Shown piece by piece: positions 1-8,387 of a stretch of DNA of 56,516 nt. Below the pieces are notes generated by a model. That model saw nothing but the letters and a program-made list of their open reading frames with translations. It had not been told where the DNA came from and did no database searches. Source of the stretch: Streptococcus sp. DD13 (GTDB lineage Bacteria > Bacillota > Bacilli > Lactobacillales > Streptococcaceae); contig NZ_KQ969506.1 in the NCBI RefSeq assembly GCF_001578875.1, positions 1,132,059-1,188,574 on the forward strand, in the 5' to 3' direction. Position 1 is the first letter of the stretch. Each line of letters opens with the position of its first letter. Both the position numbers and the translations under genes were made by a program.

Positions 1-144
1 TACCCCCCCCCGACTGTCAACTGGTTTTACATGATTTTCGAGGTTATTTCTCCGTTTGGTGTCTTTTCACCCTTGCTCTTTTTTTTGGCGATATTGCCTT
101 CGTGCTAAGACGAAAGAAATCCCATTCTGATTCGTTAGAATCAA

Positions 145-179
145 CAAAAAAGAGTCTGAGGCTTGACGGCCTCAAACTC
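145..179 (-). terminator. hisS terminator
   Basis: On the minus strand an 11-bp stem with one mismatch (GAGTTTGAGGC pairing with GCCTCAGACTC) is followed by six or more T residues. It lies about 50 nt after the hisS stop codon, so it should end hisS transcription. Confidence 0.8.
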
Positions 180-232
180 ACTCTGTCTGCTCGCTAGGAG
201 TCTTTTCAAAACGAACAAGTCTTTTTATTCTG

Positions 233-1516
233 TTACTTTTCTACAACGGTTGCTAGGACTCGGGCAAAGTCCTTTTTGATGTCCTCCAAGTTCGCAGATA
301 CTTCTTCTCGCGTTTGGTTGTTTCGTACGGTGACGACTCCTGCTTCGACTTCACTGCTTCCCAAGGTGATGAGGACCGTTGCCTGAAAGGCATCTGCTGT
401 CTTAAACTGAGCCTTGAGCTTGCGACCTAGATAGTCTCTCTCAGCCTTAAAACCTTGCTCCCGTAAGCTCTGTACGAGTTCAAGTGCTGGAAGATTCGCC
501 TCGTCACCTAGCACGGCAATATAGACATCCAGTCCTTCTTCTAGAGGGAGGGCAACCCCTTGTTTTTCAAGGACCAGCAAGAGACGTTCAATCCCCATCC
601 CAAAGCCGACACCTGGTGTTTCTGGCCCATCAAAGTAGGCTACTAAGCCATCATAGCGCCCTCCGGCACAGATCGTAAGCTCACTTCCTCCCACCTCTGT
701 CATAAACTCAAAAATGGTATGGTTGTAGTAATCCAATCCCCGTACCATGTTGGAATCGATAGTGTAGTGGATCCCAAGAGCCGTCAGCATGGCTTTGACA
801 GCCTCGAAATAGCTACTGCTTTCTTCATCTAGATAGTCCAGGATCGAAGGAGCACCCGCAACGGCAGCTTGGTCTTCTTTTTCCTTCGAGTCCAAGACCC
901 GCAAAGGATTTTCTTCCAAACGACGCTGACTATCGCTCGACAAGCTCTCTTTCAGGGGGGTCAGATAATCAATCAAGGCCTGACGATAGGCTTTGCGACT
1001 TTCCGTATTTCCCAGAGTATTGAGATGCAACTTGACACCTGTAATACCTAGCTCAGCGAAAAATTGTGCTGCCATAGCGATGGTTTCTGCATCCGATGCT
1101 GGATTTTGTGAGCCAAAGCATTCGACTCCAATCTGGTGAAACTGACGCAAGCGCCCCGCCTGTGGACGTTCATAGCGGAACATCGGTCCCATATAATAGA
1201 GCTTTAGAGGCTTTTGAATCTCTGGTGCAAAGAGTTTATTTTCAACGTAGGAACGAACGACAGGAGCTGTCCCTTCCGGACGGAGCGTAATGTGGCGATC
1301 TCCCTTATCATAGAAATCATACATCTCCTTGCTCACGATATCCGAAGTATCGCCGACGGAGCGAGAAATCACTTCGTAATGCTCAAACATGGGCGTCCGT
1401 ATCTCAGCGTAGTTGTAGCGACCGAACATCTCGCGTACAAATCCTTCCACATACTGCCAGCGAGCAGCCTCCTGTGGCAGGATATCCTGGGTTCCTTTAG
1501 GTCTTTGTAATTTCAT
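233..1516 (-). CDS. hisS: histidyl-tRNA synthetase
   Basis: Charges tRNA-His with histidine in the cytoplasm. The 427-residue protein is a class II synthetase of normal length. Visible signatures are motif 2 around residues 108-134 (with [17 protein letters not shown]), the two histidine-binding blocks [11 protein letters not shown] (261-271) and GGRYDGL (286-292), and motif 3 near GMGIERL (307-313). A C-terminal anticodon-binding domain follows. The ATG start gives the usual [12 protein letters not shown]-terminus. Between promoter and start the leader has a small hairpin (1528-1541), with a GGGG run just before the ATG acting as a weak ribosome site. It is divergent from rpmF-rpmG. Identification is secure; translational control by the leader is only an inference. 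Confidence 0.97.
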   Translation of the reverse strand: MKLQRPKGTQDILPQEAARWQYVEGFVREMFGRYNYAEIRTPMFEHYEVISRSVGDTSDIVSKEMYDFYDKGDRHITLRPEGTAPVVRSYVENKLFAPEIQKPLKLYYMGPMFRYERPQAGRLRQFHQIGVECFGSQNPASDAETIAMAAQFFAELGITGVKLHLNTLGNTESRKAYRQALIDYLTPLKESLSSDSQRRLEENPLRVLDSKEKEDQAAVAGAPSILDYLDEESSSYFEAVKAMLTALGIHYTIDSNMVRGLDYYNHTIFEFMTEVGGSELTICAGGRYDGLVAYFDGPETPGVGFGMGIERLLLVLEKQGVALPLEEGLDVYIAVLGDEANLPALELVQSLREQGFKAERDYLGRKLKAQFKTADAFQATVLITLGSSEVEAGVVTVRNNQTREEVSANLEDIKKDFARVLATVVEK

Positions 1517-1568
1517 AGCATGTCCCCGGAGTCAAAACTCCACCTTTCTCTGCAATTTACCTACTCTT

Positions 1569-1574
1569 ATTCTA
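1569..1574 (-). promoter_or_regulatory. hisS promoter -10 (extended)
   Basis: Minus strand reads TGGTAGAAT, an extended -10 element, about 52 nt upstream of the hisS ATG. No clear -35 is seen. The predicted leader of about 45 nt is too short for a T-box. Confidence 0.5.
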
Positions 1575-1678
1575 CCACAAGTTTAACTCTTGGGCGTTAA
1601 ATACCGCGAAATTTTTGCCTCCTGTCTCATCAGGTTGCCAAATAATCGAGCAAGCTTACAAAAAAGTTGTCAAGTAAC

Positions 1679-1707
1679 TTTACTTTACAAAAAAGTTTTG
1701 CTATACT
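1679..1707 (+). promoter_or_regulatory. rpmF-rpmG promoter
   Basis: TTTACT (1679-1684), a 17-bp spacer, then TATACT (1702-1707) preceded by TGC, an extended -10. The motif TTACAAAAAAGTT occurs twice just upstream and within the promoter, and AAAGTT/AACTTT form a short inverted repeat between the copies. Their role is unknown. Confidence 0.6.
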
Positions 1708-1766
1708 AGTACAGTTGATGCAAATCAAACCCAATTGAATTTATATCTTAAAAGGAGAAAATCGAA

Positions 1767-1949
1767 ATGGCAGTACCTGCACGTCGCACCTCAAAAGCGA
1801 AGAAAAACAAACGTCGTACACACTACAAAGTAACAGCTCCAACTGTGAAATTTGATGAAGCAACTGGAGATTACTCACGTTCTCACCGTGTATCTTTGAA
1901 AGGATACTACAAAGGACGTAAAATCGCTAAAGCTGCAGCAGCAGAATAA
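1767..1949 (+). CDS. rpmF: 50S ribosomal protein L32, zinc-independent form
   Basis: A 60-residue, lysine- and arginine-rich protein of the large ribosomal subunit beginning [19 protein letters not shown], the characteristic L32 N-terminus. The C-terminal half carries no cysteines, so it is the form without a zinc ribbon. A strong AAAAGGAG site precedes the ATG. It is followed after 15 nt by rpmG on the same strand and shares its promoter and terminator, the usual streptococcal L32-L33 pair. Confidence 0.96.
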   Translation: MAVPARRTSKAKKNKRRTHYKVTAPTVKFDEATGDYSRSHRVSLKGYYKGRKIAKAAAAE

Positions 1950-1964
1950 TAGAAGGGAGCTATC

Positions 1965-2114
1965 ATGCGCGTAAATATCACACTTGAACACAAAGAATCT
2001 GGTGAACGCTTGTACCTTACTTCTAAAAACAAACGGAACACCCCAGACCGCCTTCAATTGAAGAAGTATTCACCAAAACTTCGGAAGCATGTTGTCTTTA
2101 CTGAAGTGAAATAA
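1965..2114 (+). CDS. rpmG: 50S ribosomal protein L33, zinc-independent form
   Basis: A 49-residue basic protein ([20 protein letters not shown] at the start, ending HVVFTEVK), the normal length for L33 of the large subunit. It has no cysteines, so it is the form that does not bind zinc. A GAAGGGAG ribosome site sits 5 nt before the ATG. It forms an operon with rpmF and is followed by a strong terminator. It is short enough to be missed by ORF callers with a 60-codon cut-off. Confidence 0.96.
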
Positions 2115-2121
2115 TTGAGAT

Positions 2122-2159
2122 AAAAAAGCCTATGAAATCAATGTTTCAAAGGCTTTTTT
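2122..2159 (+). terminator. rpmF-rpmG terminator
   Basis: AAAAAAGCCT at 2122-2131 pairs with AGGCTTTTTT at 2150-2159, with further pairing TGAAA/TTTCA inside. The symmetrical A and T tracts would allow function on both strands, so it may also protect the downstream convergent gene. Confidence 0.85.
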
Positions 2160-2263
2160 GCTTGCTTAAAATGTGGTTTTGTCTGATTAGAAGATATATT
2201 ATCTATTCAAACATCTCCTATAACACTCTTCGTGTATCGTCATACTTCCAAGTTTTCATGGCA

Positions 2264-2785
2264 TTACTTTAAAGCAACTTTTTTCCACTTGCGAATCTTC
2301 GTTCTAAATGTTCCGAAAGGAGCTACCGTATTAATATGAATAAACTTATAGACTTCCCAGACTGCATTCTTCGTCGCATCATCAGCCCATTTTCTCATAT
2401 GAGGTTTAAATAGGACTTCATCGCCCATTGAATCAATCATGTTCCCTATAGCATCTACATTATCATGGAGATGAGCCATAAGTTCTTTGATGGTTAGACT
2501 AGCGTAGGTCTCAGTAAAATGCTGATATAGCTCTCCAAGTTGATTCCATTTAAACATCTCAGTTGGTGTTTTAACCTCTAAGCCACTCTGTTCCTCCGAC
2601 TCCCATCTTAGTATCAGAGTAGTCCATCCAACCTGATAGGCTAGATTCTCCGCTGGTGTCCTATCAACCTCATCAATTCTTAAATCTTTCAACTCCTCAG
2701 GAATCTCATTGAATTCAGTAATATACTTTTTATATGATTTTAGTACTTCTTCCTTCAGTTCGTTTTTATCTGCATACGTTCTCAT
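2264..2785 (-). CDS. ClbS/DfsB-family protein (DUF1706)
   Basis: A 173-residue, mostly helical soluble protein. The pattern near the N-terminus (long helix, then a helix with AENLAYQVGWTTLILRWE) and the C-terminal WEVYKFIHINTVAPFGTFRTKIRKWKK block are typical of the ClbS/DfsB family, a DinB-like four-helix bundle. The named member ClbS protects colibactin producers from their own toxin; other family members are largely uncharacterised, and nothing here indicates a toxin pathway. I chose the second ATG because AAAGGGG lies 5 nt upstream of it, whereas the first ATG (2815) has no such site. Its only neighbour on the same strand is a decayed stretch. Confidence 0.75.
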   Translation of the reverse strand: MRTYADKNELKEEVLKSYKKYITEFNEIPEELKDLRIDEVDRTPAENLAYQVGWTTLILRWESEEQSGLEVKTPTEMFKWNQLGELYQHFTETYASLTIKELMAHLHDNVDAIGNMIDSMGDEVLFKPHMRKWADDATKNAVWEVYKFIHINTVAPFGTFRTKIRKWKKVALK

Positions 2786-3213
2786 TTCTTTCCCCTTTAA
2801 TTGAGCCAAGTTCATTGTATCATATCTTTTCTCTGTTTTTTAAGGAGTACAGCTTTTATCATTCTATAGACCATAATGAATTTTGCTCAATCAACTTCTC
2901 TAGCTTTTCAATCGCTCCTCATGGGGTTCTTTTTGTATGTTGGATGGTCCAACCTTTCCAATCATTTCTCATCCCTCCATTAGCTGAAGTCCTATAGGCC
3001 TCCCCTTCGTTTTACGGTTTCATGATCCTATCGTCAATGGAGGAAGAAATGCGTTTTTTACCTACTTCAAGGTTTGAAGTCTGTTTTTATGATTCTGTTG
3101 AATGTTTCATCCGCTCTACTTGTACTGGCTGGAATCATCCAGTAAGGCATTTCCTGCCTATCCTCGTCACTTGTGAATCGTTCCCCCTTTTGGGGCTATA
3201 TTTTATGAAAAAA
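2786..3213. other. Intergenic stretch with probable gene remnants
   Basis: No intact gene. On the minus strand the frame 3067-3195 reads as protein-like sequence (ERFTSDEDRQEMPYW, then ADETFNRIIKTDFKP and a stop) but has no start codon or ribosome site. Further along, after GGAGGGATGAG, another minus-strand frame begins MRNDWKGWTIQHTK and is interrupted by a TGA before continuing as EKLEKLIEQNSLW. This looks like decayed coding sequence, but I do not recognise the parent gene. Confidence 0.35.
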
Positions 3214-3246
3214 CACCCTTGAGTCTGATAGGATCCCTCAAGGGTG
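3205..3246 (-). terminator. treC terminator
   Basis: A perfect 10-bp stem (CACCCTTGAG at 3214-3223 and CTCAAGGGTG at 3237-3246). On the minus strand it is followed by TTTTTTCAT, 18 nt beyond the treC stop. Confidence 0.85.
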
Positions 3247-3263
3247 CACGGATAAGAAATTAT

Positions 3264-4886
3264 CTACTTGTAGATTGCTAGGGTTTGATAAGGCTTAAGA
3301 CTTACCTTTTCAGCAAGCTCTGCATCCTCATAGTTGGACAAGAGCACGCGCCCTGACTGGTATTCTTCTGGAATCGCCACTTCAGCTTCACTTCCATAGA
3401 AATTGTTGAGTACCAAGAGTTTTTGACCGTCTAAATGACGCTCAAAGGCGTAGACTTCTTGACTATCTTCCAGTGCTGGCTGATAGCTGCCTTCTGAAAT
3501 AATCGGCATTTCTTTACGCAGGCGAATCAATTTCTTATAGAATGTAAAGATTGGTCCATCCATTTCCTTTTCAACGTTGATGTCTTTGTAAGATTGACCG
3601 GCTTTCAACCATGGAGTGCCTGTTGAAAAACCTGCATTTAGAGAAGCATCCCATTGCATGGGCGTACGTGAATTATCTCGTGACTTCGCTTGGATAATCT
3701 TGAAGGCTTGCTCAGGTGACTTGCCTTGGTCCAAAAGCATCTGGTAAGCATTGATGGACTCGACATCCACATAATCTGCCATCGAATCATAGTCTGGATC
3801 AATCATGCCAATCTCTTCGCCCATGTAGATATACGGAGTTCCACGTGACAAGTGAATGCTAGCTGCGAGCATGGTCGCTCCTTCATTGCGGAAGTTCTTG
3901 ATATCCACAAAGCGATTCAAGGCACGAGGTTGGTCATGGTTATTCCAGAAAAGGGCACTCCAACCACCACGTTCACTCATTTCCTTGCCCCAAGTATGAT
4001 AGAGACGCTTGAGCTCTTCAAAATCAAAGGGAGTAATAGTCCATTTTTGACCCTCTTCATAGTCGACTTTCAGATGATGGAAGTTAAAGGCCATAGACAA
4101 CTCGTGGCGCTCCGGTGCTGAATAGAGAACACAGTTGTCAATGGTTGTTGAGGACATCTCTCCAACTGTCATAAAGCTCTCATCAGAACCAAAGGTCGCT
4201 TCATTCATCATGTGAAGATAGTCATGGACGATTGGTTTATCCGTATAAGCTGGTTTCCCTTCATTTTCAGGGCAATCTACCAAGACTTCATCTTTCCCAA
4301 TCAAATTGATCACATCGAAGCGGAAACCTTTGACACCCTTGTTACGCCAGAAGTTGACCACCTTGAACAACTCCTTGCGGACATTGGGATTACGCCAATT
4401 GAGGTCTGCCTGTGTTTCATCAAAGAGGTGCAGATAGTATTTCCCTGTATCTCCAAAAGGAGCCCAGGCAGAACCACCAAATTTAGACAACCAATCAGTT
4501 GGTTGATCCTGAATGAAGAAGAAATCTTGGTAATACTTGTCACCAGCCAATGCTTTTTGGAACCACTCATGCTCCGTTGAGCAATGGTTAAGCACCATGT
4601 CTAGCATAAAGTCAATCTTGTGCTCTTTCCCGACACGGACCATTTCTTCAAAATCAGCCATGTCTCCAAAGACAGGGTTGACGGCGGTGTAGTCTGAAAT
4701 ATCGTAACCATTGTCACGTTGTGGGCTTGGATAGAAAGGATTGAGCCAAACCATATCCACACCCAAGTCTGCTAGATAAGGAATCTTTTCAATGATTCCT
4801 CTGAAATCACCGATTCCATTTCCTGTCGTGTCCTTATATGATTTTGGATAAATTTGGTATACAACCTTTGTTTTATCTAATGCCAT
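3264..4886 (-). CDS. treC: trehalose-6-phosphate hydrolase
   Basis: Splits trehalose 6-phosphate, the product of the TreB transporter, into glucose and glucose 6-phosphate in the cytoplasm. The 540-residue protein is a full-length GH13 alpha-amylase-family enzyme. Visible catalytic residues are the nucleophile D191 in GFRFDVIN, the acid E243 in TVGEMSS and D318 in NNHDQPR. The N-terminus (VVYQIYPKSYKDTTGNGIGD) matches phospho-alpha-glucosidases. An AGAGGAAA site precedes the ATG. It lies 63 nt downstream of treB and should be cotranscribed with it, under the same cre and TreR control. A general oligo-1,6-glucosidase is excluded mainly by context. Confidence 0.95.
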   Translation of the reverse strand: MALDKTKVVYQIYPKSYKDTTGNGIGDFRGIIEKIPYLADLGVDMVWLNPFYPSPQRDNGYDISDYTAVNPVFGDMADFEEMVRVGKEHKIDFMLDMVLNHCSTEHEWFQKALAGDKYYQDFFFIQDQPTDWLSKFGGSAWAPFGDTGKYYLHLFDETQADLNWRNPNVRKELFKVVNFWRNKGVKGFRFDVINLIGKDEVLVDCPENEGKPAYTDKPIVHDYLHMMNEATFGSDESFMTVGEMSSTTIDNCVLYSAPERHELSMAFNFHHLKVDYEEGQKWTITPFDFEELKRLYHTWGKEMSERGGWSALFWNNHDQPRALNRFVDIKNFRNEGATMLAASIHLSRGTPYIYMGEEIGMIDPDYDSMADYVDVESINAYQMLLDQGKSPEQAFKIIQAKSRDNSRTPMQWDASLNAGFSTGTPWLKAGQSYKDINVEKEMDGPIFTFYKKLIRLRKEMPIISEGSYQPALEDSQEVYAFERHLDGQKLLVLNNFYGSEAEVAIPEEYQSGRVLLSNYEDAELAEKVSLKPYQTLAIYK

Positions 4887-4949
4887 GTGATTTTTCCTCT
4901 TTTGTTCTTTATAGGAAGAGGTGGAAGCGTAACGTCTCCACCCCTTAGC

Positions 4950-6926
4950 TTATTTTGTTCGATGAGCAATCATGAGAACATCGCCACGTTGGATATCCCG
5001 TGGAAGAGCCCCTTCCACATCTGCTTGGAAATCATCTTGATTGGTCACGATGACAGGTGTTTCTGTCACTAGACCAGCTCCTTTAATAGCATCCATATCA
5101 AATGTAATCAGTTTTTGACCGGCTTTTACTTTATCCCCTTGGACAACATGAGCTTCAAAACCTTGCCCATCAAGGCTAACTGTATCCATACCAATGTGCA
5201 TTAGCATTTCAACACCTTCTTCAGAAACGATACCGACTGCGTGCTTGGTTGGGAAGAGGACTGTCACTGTCCCATTGACTGGTGAAGAAAGTTCACCTTG
5301 GCTTGGTTCGATCACGACACCTTGTCCCATCACACCTGATGAAAAGACTGGATCTGTGGCTTGGCTGAGTGGTTTCACTTGACCAGCAAGTGGGCTCACC
5401 AATTGGACTGTATTCACGAGAGCTGTTGGTTCCGCATGAACTGCAAATTCAGCTTCTTCTTGAGCCGCAAATTCTGCTTGAAGTTCTGTGTTATCTTCTG
5501 TTTTTGTGAAGAGACCAGCCTTACGGAAGAAGAAAGTCAAAGCTATAGGAACTACTACAGCTACAACCAGAATCATTGCGAACGGCAACATATATTGTGG
5601 TTGAATAGATAGAATACCTGGCAGCCCACCAATCCCGATAGAAGCTGCTGTAACGTTAAAGGTAACAGAGAGAAGACCAGCGATCGAAGAACCAATCATG
5701 CCTGCTACAAATGGGTAGATGTATTTGACATTGACCCCAAAAAGGGCTGGTTCTGTTACACCGAGATAGGCTGAAATGGTTGCTGGAAGAGAAATCTGAG
5801 CTTCTCGTTCATCCTGACGATGCATGAGGAAATAAGCCAAAACAGCTGAACCTTGAGCAATGTTTGAAAGGGCAATCATTGGCCAGAGACCTGTGCCACC
5901 TGCGTCCGCAATCAATTGGGTATCGATGGCATTGGTCATGTGGTGAAGACCTGTGATCACAAACGGCGCATAAAGAGCTCCAAAAATAGCACCAAAGAGC
6001 CACTTAACAGGTCCTGTTAAACCAGCAAGAACAACGGTTGACAGAGCTTGGCCAATAGTCCAACCAATTGGACCAAGAACCGTATGGGCCAAGATAAGAG
6101 CTGGAATCAAGGACAAGAAAGGAACAAAGATCATGGAGACCACTTCTGGAATGTGTTTGCGCCAGAAGATTTCAAGGTAAGAGAGGGACAGACCAGCAAG
6201 CAAGGCTGGAATCACCTGCGCTTGGTAACCGATCCGATTCACCGTGAAGAATCCAAAGTCCCACACCCAGTTGGTTGCAATTTCTGCAGCAGGTGTTGAA
6301 GCAACGGAATAAGCATTTAGCAATTGTGGTGACACCAGACAGATCCCCAAAACAATTCCAAGGATTTGGCTGGTTCCCATCTTACGAGAAACAGACCAAG
6401 TGATCCCGACAGGCAAGAATTGGAAGATAGCTTCACCAGGTAACCACAAGAAGTGATTCACTCCTGACCAGAACTGAGAAACCTCGGTAATTGTCTTACC
6501 GTCAAGCATTGACCAATGCACACCCTCAAGGACATTACGGAAACCAAGGATTAATCCCCCAACGATTAAGGCAGGAATAATCGGTGTAAAGATCTCCGCC
6601 AAGGTTGTCATAACCCGCTGCACTGGATTTTGGTTGCTCTTAGCAGCTGATTTGGCAGCTTCTTTAGAAACACCTTCAATCCCTGATACAGCAGTGAAAT
6701 CGTTATAAAAGATTGGTACATCGTTCCCGATGATCACCTGGAATTGCCCAGCATTGGTAAAGGTTCCTTTTACAGCAGGAATGGCTTCAATGGCCTTCAC
6801 ATCAGCCTTTTGATCATCAGCAAGGACAAAACGCATACGCGTCGCACAGTGGCTGACCGCCGTGATATTCTCCTTACCTCCGATAGCTTTTAGCAGATCC
6901 TTGGCTTCTTGTTCGAATTTACTCAT
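4950..6926 (-). CDS. treB: PTS trehalose transporter, EIIBCA fusion
   Basis: Imports and phosphorylates trehalose across the cytoplasmic membrane. It is a single polypeptide of 658 residues with three parts: an N-terminal EIIB domain with the phosphorylated cysteine C27 in SHCATRMRF, a central multi-spanning EIIC domain (about residues 95-460) and a C-terminal EIIA domain of the glucose type with the active histidine in LMHIGMDTVSL. I chose MSKFEQ as the start because AAGGAG lies 6 nt upstream; a frame seven codons longer lacks this. It is the first gene of treB-treC, divergent from treR. Substrate assignment rests on the linked treC and treR. Confidence 0.94.
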   Translation of the reverse strand: MSKFEQEAKDLLKAIGGKENITAVSHCATRMRFVLADDQKADVKAIEAIPAVKGTFTNAGQFQVIIGNDVPIFYNDFTAVSGIEGVSKEAAKSAAKSNQNPVQRVMTTLAEIFTPIIPALIVGGLILGFRNVLEGVHWSMLDGKTITEVSQFWSGVNHFLWLPGEAIFQFLPVGITWSVSRKMGTSQILGIVLGICLVSPQLLNAYSVASTPAAEIATNWVWDFGFFTVNRIGYQAQVIPALLAGLSLSYLEIFWRKHIPEVVSMIFVPFLSLIPALILAHTVLGPIGWTIGQALSTVVLAGLTGPVKWLFGAIFGALYAPFVITGLHHMTNAIDTQLIADAGGTGLWPMIALSNIAQGSAVLAYFLMHRQDEREAQISLPATISAYLGVTEPALFGVNVKYIYPFVAGMIGSSIAGLLSVTFNVTAASIGIGGLPGILSIQPQYMLPFAMILVVAVVVPIALTFFFRKAGLFTKTEDNTELQAEFAAQEEAEFAVHAEPTALVNTVQLVSPLAGQVKPLSQATDPVFSSGVMGQGVVIEPSQGELSSPVNGTVTVLFPTKHAVGIVSEEGVEMLMHIGMDTVSLDGQGFEAHVVQGDKVKAGQKLITFDMDAIKGAGLVTETPVIVTNQDDFQADVEGALPRDIQRGDVLMIAHRTK

Positions 6927-6969
6927 TTGAGTCTCCTTCTTATCCATCTAATAGTAATTTGTTAAGAAC

Positions 6970-6998
6970 AGTGTAACCGATTGCAAGCATGTCTGCAA
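6970..6998 (-). promoter_or_regulatory. treB promoter
   Basis: Minus strand: TTGCAG (6993-6998), a 17-bp spacer, TACACT (6970-6975). The predicted leader is about 40 nt. The cre-like site at 6972-6985 overlaps the -10 and the spacer. Confidence 0.7.
6972..6985. promoter_or_regulatory. cre site (CcpA) over the treB promoter
   Basis: TGTAACCGATTGCA matches the catabolite-response consensus TGWAANCGNTNWCA at every defined position except one W. It overlaps the treB -10 hexamer and spacer, which would let CcpA block treBC when a preferred sugar is present. The consensus is established knowledge; regulation here is inferred. Confidence 0.7.
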
Positions 6999-7047
6999 GA
7001 TGTTTGGTCCGTTTTGGGTCTTTTTTTTAAAAAAAGAGGCCACTTGT

Positions 7048-7088
7048 ATGGTAAAATAAAAACAAATCTTTATTTTTGGCTTTACCAT
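7048..7088. promoter_or_regulatory. treR extended -10 within an inverted repeat
   Basis: TGGTAAAAT (7049-7057) is an extended -10 for treR. It lies in the left arm of an inverted repeat: ATGGTAAA at 7048-7055 and TTTACCAT at 7081-7088, with AAAATAAA and TTTATTTT inside. The right arm lies 21 nt before the treR ATG. It could be a TreR operator for autoregulation or an mRNA hairpin; the known Bacillus TreR site (TTGTATATACAA) is only half matched by CTTGTATGG. Confidence 0.4.
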
Positions 7089-7109
7089 CGACCGTTTGAG
7101 GAGAGAACT

Positions 7110-7817
7110 ATGAAAAAATACCAGCATTTATTGCGCCAACTGAAAGAAAAAATCCAAAATGACATCTATCCTGTCGGAAGTTTTTTACCCAGTGAACATG
7201 ACTTGATGGAGGAGTACCACTATAGTCGAGATACCATCCGAAAAGCCCTCTCCCTTCTACAAGAAGAGGGCTTGATTCGAAAGGTTCAAGGACAGGGATC
7301 CCAAGTCATAAAAGAAGAGACGGTTAATTTTCCAGTTTCTAAATTGACCAGCTACCAAGAGCTGGTCCAAGAATTGGGACTCGACTCTAAGACAAATGTG
7401 GTCCGCCTGGATAAGATTATCATCGACCAAAAAACCGCTCGTCTAACAGGATTTCCTGAATACCGGAGGGTCTGGAAGGTCGTGCGTCAACGGATCGTGG
7501 ACAATCTCGTCTCCGTTCTCGATACCGACTACCTGGACATGGAGCTCGTCCCTAATCTACAGCGAGATATTGCCGAAAAGTCTATTTATGCCTATATCGA
7601 ACAGGAATTAAAGCTCCGTATTGACTACGCGGAGAAAGAAATCACTATTGATACAAGCCAAGACAGAGATAAAATCCTCATGGATATCGGAAAGGATCCT
7701 TTTGTCGTCTCAGTCAAGTCCAAGGTCTATCTTCGAGACGGACGCCAATTTCAATTTACCGAAAGTCGCCATAAGTTGGAAAAATTTCGCTTTGTAGACT
7801 TCGCCAGACGAAGATGA
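7110..7817 (+). CDS. treR: trehalose operon repressor, GntR family
   Basis: A 235-residue transcription factor. The N-terminal winged helix (residues 1-70) contains the GntR signature LPSEHDLMEEYHYSRDTIRKAL and the following LIRKVQGQGSQV wing. The rest is a UTRA ligand-binding domain (about 90-230) that in TreR senses trehalose 6-phosphate. The start with GAGGAGAGA just upstream gives the family's usual N-terminus; a longer frame from 6981 would run through the treB promoter. It is divergent from treB-treC, which it should repress without inducer. Confidence 0.93.
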   Translation: MKKYQHLLRQLKEKIQNDIYPVGSFLPSEHDLMEEYHYSRDTIRKALSLLQEEGLIRKVQGQGSQVIKEETVNFPVSKLTSYQELVQELGLDSKTNVVRLDKIIIDQKTARLTGFPEYRRVWKVVRQRIVDNLVSVLDTDYLDMELVPNLQRDIAEKSIYAYIEQELKLRIDYAEKEITIDTSQDRDKILMDIGKDPFVVSVKSKVYLRDGRQFQFTESRHKLEKFRFVDFARRR

Positions 7818-7844
7818 AGGGCCATTTTCCAGGTGGTCCTTTTA
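7817..7844 (+). terminator. treR terminator
   Basis: AAGGGCCA pairs with TGGTCCTT (one G-U pair) around a 9-nt loop and is followed by TTTATT, starting at the treR stop codon. Confidence 0.65.
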
Positions 7845-8169
7845 TTGAACCTAATTCTATTCCGATACACCAGATTAGATACTTTACGAGAGGCATCTGA
7901 TCGTTATGCTTCCCTTTATCCGTCGCTTCCGCTTTCCATACGATTTCTCGGATCGCTCTTTATCCAACAACTATTTAAAGCAACCTTTACGATCGCTTCC
8001 ATGAACAGTAACACAGCCCTCTCTCTTTCCTGCACACTCTCTCGTCACACACAAATCATCGTTCCGAATAAACTCCACTTCTTCAAACCACTGCAAGAGC
8101 TTCACCTGTATCCTTAGGAAGCAGCAGGACTGCTTTTCGGCCAGCTGCCCGTTAGGAGAGCATACAAAA
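7845..8169. other. Intergenic stretch, no recognised feature
   Basis: Between the treR terminator and the first copy of the 175-bp element. There are only short open frames without ribosome sites. A minus-strand frame running in from the repeat (WFEEVEFIRNDDLC region) is protein-like but unrecognised. It may be decayed coding sequence; no promoter or RNA signal stands out. Confidence 0.3.
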
Positions 8170-8344
8170 GAGGCTGGGACAACAGTCCTAGCCTCTCCAT
8201 TGTTTTTGGATGGTCGAGCAAGACGCAGTGGTTGAGTGGACTCTACTCCGCTGGTTTCACCCGCTTTTACAGCCCTACTCAACTGTGCGGAGGTGGAACG
8301 ACGAAATCGAATTCTAAGAAATGACCGATTTCTGTCCCCCTCTC
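8170..8344 (+). repeat. 175-bp interspersed element, copy 1
   Basis: Starts with the hairpin GAGGCTGGGAC-loop-GTCCTAGCCTC and ends CTGTCCCCCTCTC, aligning over its whole length with the other four copies (12556, 26040, 45359, 52953) without gaps. This copy has an AACA loop where the others have AAAA. It lies 353 nt past the treR stop codon and in the same orientation. Confidence 0.93.
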
Positions 8345-8387
8345 TAGTAGCAACAAATCTAGCAAGGACAGCCCAGCAAGTTCCACT

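Noticed and set aside
1517-1650. T-box leader for hisS
   Set aside because: The predicted transcript leader is only about 45 nt. CGCGGTATTTAACGCCC upstream of the promoter resembles part of a T-box but lies before the -10 and lacks the GGTGG core.
7971-8282. Protein-like frame on the minus strand of the 175-bp element (LSRAVK...QPLRLARPSKNN), present in several copies
   Set aside because: The frame is broken by a stop in copy 5 and shortened in copy 2, there is no ribosome site, and the stems are better kept than the peptide. It is a by-product of the conserved DNA.
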